A DNA stretch of 64,000 bases from Micropterix aruncella (Eukaryota; Arthropoda; Insecta; Lepidoptera; Micropterigidae), in NCBI GenBank assembly GCA_944548615.1, contig OX155974.1, forward strand, positions 3,410,001 through 3,474,000, in the 5' to 3' direction. The notes under the pieces were generated by a model. That model was given only the letters and a program-made list of their open reading frames with translations. It made no database searches and was not told where the DNA came from. This document shows positions 59,835 to 64,000 of the stretch, piece by piece. Position 1 is the first letter of the stretch. Each line of letters opens with the position of its first letter. Both the position numbers and the translations under genes were made by a program.

Positions 59835-60249
59835 GATGCAACGTCAGAACACCACTAGGTTTTAAGTTCCTAGGCGCCCGTTCATGCGTAATTCCTAGGC
59901 GCCGTAAATATATTCGAGTCGACTTCCCTATCTGTCAAAGTCGGAGTACGTGTCCAACTCTACAGTTGAAGTCGTATTGGCATTAAAATGATGTCGCCCA
60001 ACTCTATAGCAGATATTGTTCACTTTTTTCGAGTTTTTCGGCTTTTTAGCGAATTTCACAGCAAATCCACTAGTTTATCACTCAAATCAATGATTTTCAT
60101 CAGGCGCACAATCAGTTTTTCGTTAGTTTCGTCGTTTTCGTAAATTTTCGTCGTGTCGAAACAGCAATGGCTTCGCGTCGTTGTATTTTTCGATCTGGAT
60201 AACTGCTGTTCCCGTCGTTGCTCCTCAAATCGCGGTCGAGCCCCCAAAT
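59835..60249 (-). other. Gypsy leader (5' UTR) of copy A
   Basis: Untranslated leader between the LTR/PBS and the Gag start. Includes a local repeat of TTCCTAGGCGCC at about 59869 and 59890. A 63-codon minus frame at its right end has no motif. Confidence 0.7.
60229..60246 (-). promoter_or_regulatory. Primer-binding site resembling tRNA-Pro
   Basis: TGGGGGCTCGACCGCGAT on the minus strand, three bases after the LTR. It matches the complement of the 3' end of a typical tRNA-Pro (CCA included) with about two mismatches in 18; the tRNA sequence is from memory. Confidence 0.65.
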
Positions 60250-60373
60250 TGTGGGGTTCCGTCGTTGATTAAACACCACAAATTCTGGTTTTCGTCTTTT
60301 ATTTAAAATAACTTCGATACAACAAAAAATGCGACGCGTCTCGTCGGCTTTCGTCTTTCGCTATCGACTGACA
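60250..60373 (-). repeat. Shared LTR: 5' LTR of copy A and 3' LTR of copy B
   Basis: 124 bp, identical to 55737-55860. Copy B's polypurine tract and coding end follow directly on its right, so no host DNA separates the two elements. Confidence 0.95.
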
Positions 60374-60405
60374 GCTCCTTCTTCTTCTTCTCTTCTTTTT
60401 TATTT

Positions 60406-63400
60406 TTAGGCTTCGGCATTTCCCACAGTTCGGCCTTCCTGCTCTTCATCCGTCTCGGATGACTCGTCATGATTCTGCCATGGTTTCATGAAGTCTGTTG
60501 ATGTTGTTGTTGACCTCGGCCCATCCGTCATTCCAATCTTCTCCACGCAGTATCTGTCCTTGCCCCGACATTCACAAACTCTATATGGTCCTAAATACTT
60601 TGGCATTATCTTCATACCAGACCCAAATTGAGTTCTTTTTATTGAGACAATATCTCCAACTTTATACGTCTGACTTTCTTTTCTTTTCTTGTTGTAGTTC
60701 CTCATATTTTCTCGTTGAATCTTTAATATTTGCAGCTTTGCCTCTTGTCTTAAGTCATCGCGTGTGTTCCAAAAGTCCATTAAATGTTCTTCTTTTATTA
60801 ACTCTTGTATGCGGACACTATTATCGTCTCGCATCATAACTCCCGTCATCAATTGGAAAGGAGTAGTTCCAATACTTCTTTGAAATGTTCCATTTATGCA
60901 CTTTTGCAATCTTCCCGTGTATTTATACCAATCGTCTGGTTTCTCTAAAGTTAATTTAGTGAGAACTGATATAATCGTCTGGTGAACACGTTCAACTTGT
61001 CCGTTTCCTCTGGGTTGTCCCGTCGTTATCTTGATGTGAATAATATCATGCTCTTTACAGTACGTCTCAAAAATGTCTGCAGTAAAAGCAGTTCCTCTGT
61101 CGGAAATAATGCGTTTTGGATTTCCAAATATTTGCTGCTGAACGTCTAACTTTGAAATAACTTCTTGAGCCGATACTGTCTTTGTTGGGTAAATCCAAAC
61201 AAATTTGGTGAATGCGTCAATTATCACTAACAAATATTTATACTGTTTGCTTGTTGCAGTCATTGGACCAAGGTGGTCTACGTGATATGTTTGAAGAGGT
61301 ATTTCTTCTTTGTCGATCGGGTTTAGAAATCCTTCTTGCTTTCCTCTCTTCCTGTCAGCTAGTATGCATGAAATACAGTTCCGAATACACAGCTTGATTT
61401 TTTCTTTCAACAGTTCACGCCTGATCCAGAATTCTCGCAAAAATAAGTCTTCCGTCTTCTTAATGCCAAAATGTCCATTGTCGTGACATTTCTTGATTAA
61501 CTCCGTCTGCATCTTCTTCGGTATCACCAATAATTTTCTGCCTTCTATTTCTTTGATTAGTACTCCATTTTCCATTTGGTAGTCATCAAATGGTCCAATT
61601 TGTTCTAATAAATTCATCTTGGTTTTCAACTCATGATCATTCTTCTGTGCTTGTTTTAGTCTTTCTATAACGCCATCTTCAATGATGAAAACATCACTTG
61701 GATTACGGCTTAAGCTATCGGCATGTTTCATTCTTACTCCAGGTCTATGCTCAACGTTATAGTCAAAGTCTTCAAGGAATAGTGCCCATCTGGCAACTCT
61801 AGTAGCCATATCTTTTTTCTTCAGTGTCATAAGAAATGCAGAGCAATCCGTCACAATCTTAAAATTTAAGCCCAACAAGTAAACTCTAAATTTCTTGAGA
61901 GCTTGCACAATCGCCAGAACTTCTAATTCATAGCTGTGATACTTTCTCTCGGCTTCTGTAGTCTTTCGACTCCAATAGTAGACAGGGTGCATCTTCTTGT
62001 CAGTTGGATCTCTCTGCAAGAGAATCGATCCATATCCATCCAAACTTGCATCAGTATGTAGCTCTGTCTCCAAGCGGTTGTCGTAAATCTTAAGTACAGG
62101 ATTGGTTGAAAGTATAGTCTTCAACGTTTCGAATGCAGCTTCCTCTCGGCTATGGAATTGAAACAGGCTGTCCTTCTTTAGTAAATCAGTTAACGGCTTT
62201 GCAATTCTTGAATAATTCTTGATAAACTTTCGAAAATAACCAGTCAGTCCTAAGAATGATTGAACAGATTTAATATTCTTCGGCTTCGGAAACTTCATCA
62301 CAGCTGTCGTTTTAAACTTTGACGGTTTAATTGTATTGTTTTCAATCTCGTATCCTAGATACTCAACCTTCATCTTTAAAAATTGACATTTCTTCCAATT
62401 GATCTCCAGTCCAAATTCTTCTGCTCGTCTTAGCACAACTTCCAGTTTTAATAGTCCTTCCGAATCATTTCTCGATGGAATAATGATATCGTCCATGTAT
62501 AGTAAAGATGTTCCATCCAAAATTAGGTCTTTGAATATTGCATTAACGTAACGCATGAATACAGCAGGTGAGTTGCATAATCCAAATGGAGCAAATCTAA
62601 ACTCATACTGCCCGGTTGGTATAACAAACGATGTATACTTCTGACTTTCTTCTTCAACAGGCACATAAAAAAACCCATTCTTAAGATCCAGAGTCGTAAA
62701 TATCTTAGCGTCTCGTAATTTATCCAGCTGATCTTCAATCAATAGTAGGGGAAATCTATCTTTCAGAACCTTCCCATTCAGCTTTCTGTAGTCGATGCAG
62801 ATTCTCGAGCTACCGTCTTTCTTTTTCACAATTACTATGGGACTTGCGAACTCTGATGAACTCTGTTGAATTATTCCGTCGTCTAACCATCTTGATATTT
62901 GCTTGTCAACTTCAATCTTTTCGCCGGGTGATAGTCTTCGAGGATGTTGATAAACAGGAGCCTCGTCAGCGAGTATTATCTTCATCTTAATATTAGTACT
63001 CTTGGTCGGATTAGGTTTATAATTTTGAACCATCTTCTCAATCTGCTTCTTCATCGGCAAGATTCCAACGTCGATATCGTCAGTATCAATTTCACCAAAT
63101 CCAACAAATAATTCTTCCTCCTTTCTCTCCGTAATTTTCATCTGTCCGTCTTCGATCTTTATGTTGATATTCTTCAGCGCTTCTCTCCCAATTAAGATGT
63201 CATAGGGGATAGCACTATCGCTGACTACCAGAAATGTTGTTTCAAATTCACGGTCATCAATCTTGATTTTATATCGGAATTTTCCCATGGCTGTGATATT
63301 TTGATTTCCTAGCCCACGTAATTTGGTAGGTTCGTCTATGTAATTCATGGTCGGCAATTTTAACACTTTCGATACGGTTATCAAATTAACTACGCTTCCC

Positions 63401-64000
63401 GTATCAATCAATCCTTTCAGCTGCATTTGTCCAAAATGAACCGTTTTAATCATGTCGCCTTCGGAGTCATCATCAGTATCCACTTGATATGTCCGCTTGA
63501 TATTTCTTTCTTCATTTCTTTTGTCCCCGTAATTTCCAGATTTTTCTGTTTTGTTAGGGCACTTCAATGACAAGTGTCCAAACTCGTTACACGCAAAGCA
63601 TTTGGTTCCCTTGTCGCGAAACCTGCATGTCTTCGAAGCATGTCCTAGATTTCCGCAGTTAAAGCATCTCATTTTTTCAAATCCTTTATTTGATTCTGTA
63701 TGTTTCGGTTTCATAACATCTTCTTTGACAATGCTCTTTTCATCCTTAGATTTTATGTTCGCATAAATGATCAGCTTCTCTTTAAAGTCGGTAATGTTTT
63801 TCGCCTCGTAGAGTATTGTTTTATTAACCTCCTGATCTGGTATTCCTCCAATAATGTATTCCATCACAGACTTTTCGTCGATTTCACCTTCATTTGCTAA
63901 TTCGCGCATGCGATAAAAGTACTGGATGTAAGTCTCATCTCTTCTCTTCTTGGTCGTCATCATCTTCTTATGCATGGCAGCAGCGCTAGCTCTCGGTGCA
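60406..64000 (-). CDS. Ty3/gypsy Gag-Pol polyprotein, copy B, cut by the window edge
   Basis: Offset exactly 4513 bp from copy A. The frame is open to base 64000; the first ATG at 63975 is an internal Met (equal to residue 125 of copy A), so the true start lies beyond the window. All catalytic motifs seen in copy A are present. The amino-acid differences I noticed are few: Cys/Arg in the protease-RT linker (KIDDREFET), Pro/Leu in FPLLLIED, His/Tyr in GFFYVPV and Gly/Cys in DRYCVEK. With identical LTRs this implies a recent origin of the tandem. Confidence 0.95.
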   Translation of the reverse strand, partial: APRASAAAMHKKMMTTKKRRDETYIQYFYRMRELANEGEIDEKSVMEYIIGGIPDQEVNKTILYEAKNITDFKEKLIIYANIKSKDEKSIVKEDVMKPKHTESNKGFEKMRCFNCGNLGHASKTCRFRDKGTKCFACNEFGHLSLKCPNKTEKSGNYGDKRNEERNIKRTYQVDTDDDSEGDMIKTVHFGQMQLKGLIDTGSVVNLITVSKVLKLPTMNYIDEPTKLRGLGNQNITAMGKFRYKIKIDDREFETTFLVVSDSAIPYDILIGREALKNINIKIEDGQMKITERKEEELFVGFGEIDTDDIDVGILPMKKQIEKMVQNYKPNPTKSTNIKMKIILADEAPVYQHPRRLSPGEKIEVDKQISRWLDDGIIQQSSSEFASPIVIVKKKDGSSRICIDYRKLNGKVLKDRFPLLLIEDQLDKLRDAKIFTTLDLKNGFFYVPVEEESQKYTSFVIPTGQYEFRFAPFGLCNSPAVFMRYVNAIFKDLILDGTSLLYMDDIIIPSRNDSEGLLKLEVVLRRAEEFGLEINWKKCQFLKMKVEYLGYEIENNTIKPSKFKTTAVMKFPKPKNIKSVQSFLGLTGYFRKFIKNYSRIAKPLTDLLKKDSLFQFHSREEAAFETLKTILSTNPVLKIYDNRLETELHTDASLDGYGSILLQRDPTDKKMHPVYYWSRKTTEAERKYHSYELEVLAIVQALKKFRVYLLGLNFKIVTDCSAFLMTLKKKDMATRVARWALFLEDFDYNVEHRPGVRMKHADSLSRNPSDVFIIEDGVIERLKQAQKNDHELKTKMNLLEQIGPFDDYQMENGVLIKEIEGRKLLVIPKKMQTELIKKCHDNGHFGIKKTEDLFLREFWIRRELLKEKIKLCIRNCISCILADRKRGKQEGFLNPIDKEEIPLQTYHVDHLGPMTATSKQYKYLLVIIDAFTKFVWIYPTKTVSAQEVISKLDVQQQIFGNPKRIISDRGTAFTADIFETYCKEHDIIHIKITTGQPRGNGQVERVHQTIISVLTKLTLEKPDDWYKYTGRLQKCINGTFQRSIGTTPFQLMTGVMMRDDNSVRIQELIKEEHLMDFWNTRDDLRQEAKLQILKIQRENMRNYNKKRKESQTYKVGDIVSIKRTQFGSGMKIMPKYLGPYRVCECRGKDRYCVEKIGMTDGPRSTTTSTDFMKPWQNHDESSETDEEQEGRTVGNAEA

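Overview
This is eukaryotic DNA, most probably from an insect. Supporting signs are spliced exons with GT/AG borders, jockey-like, Copia, Ty3/gypsy, BEL/Pao-like, Penelope-like, Helitron, pogo and piggyBac-like elements, interstitial CCTAA (insect-type TTAGG telomere) motifs, and very long (TA)n tracts. I cannot name the species or order. Nearly all the recognisable sequence is mobile-element material in nested layers.

Host gene. Five short GC-richer blocks on the minus strand have splice borders and mutually compatible phases: 40309-40392 (start codon), 22341-22479, 18144-18298, 13417-13659 and 3971-4069. Read in that order they give one open frame for a coiled-coil protein I do not recognise. 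The gene would span more than 36 kb, run off the left side, and hold most of the window's transposons in its introns.

Layout. 1-4.5 kb: copies of a ~670-bp dispersed repeat (called R1 here), one split by a 5'-truncated LINE; a TTAA-flanked MITE; the last visible exon. 5-6.8 kb: a MITE with GGGC ends and a Helitron. 7.2-10.1 kb: a head-to-head Penelope-like inverted pair bounded by (TA)n. 10-18.2 kb: LINE fragments, R1, and a large foldback region around two exons. 18.3-22.3 kb: R1/R2 repeats and a second Helitron copy carrying the TTAA MITE. 22.6-26.8 kb: a decayed Copia element. 26.9-40.3 kb: eight (TA)n tracts separated by palindromic units; one tract is interrupted by a pogo transposon (27900-38261) that itself carries a decayed gypsy element. 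40.3-41 kb: the host first exon and a GC-rich 5' region. 41-50.3 kb: R1 copies, LINE fragments and a strongly G-rich block. 50.3-53.6 kb: an LTR-flanked element with no pol whose only notable reading frame is a 69-residue protein with a myristoylation-type N-terminus and one membrane segment. 53.6-55.6 kb: a LINE fragment and a solo LTR. 55.7-64 kb: two nearly identical Ty3/gypsy elements in tandem sharing a 124-bp LTR; the second runs off the right edge.

The host gene, if real, is the only non-mobile transcription unit I can support. The rest is a record of successive insertions, several with identifiable target duplications or empty sites elsewhere in the window. All identities come from reading motifs; no database search was run.
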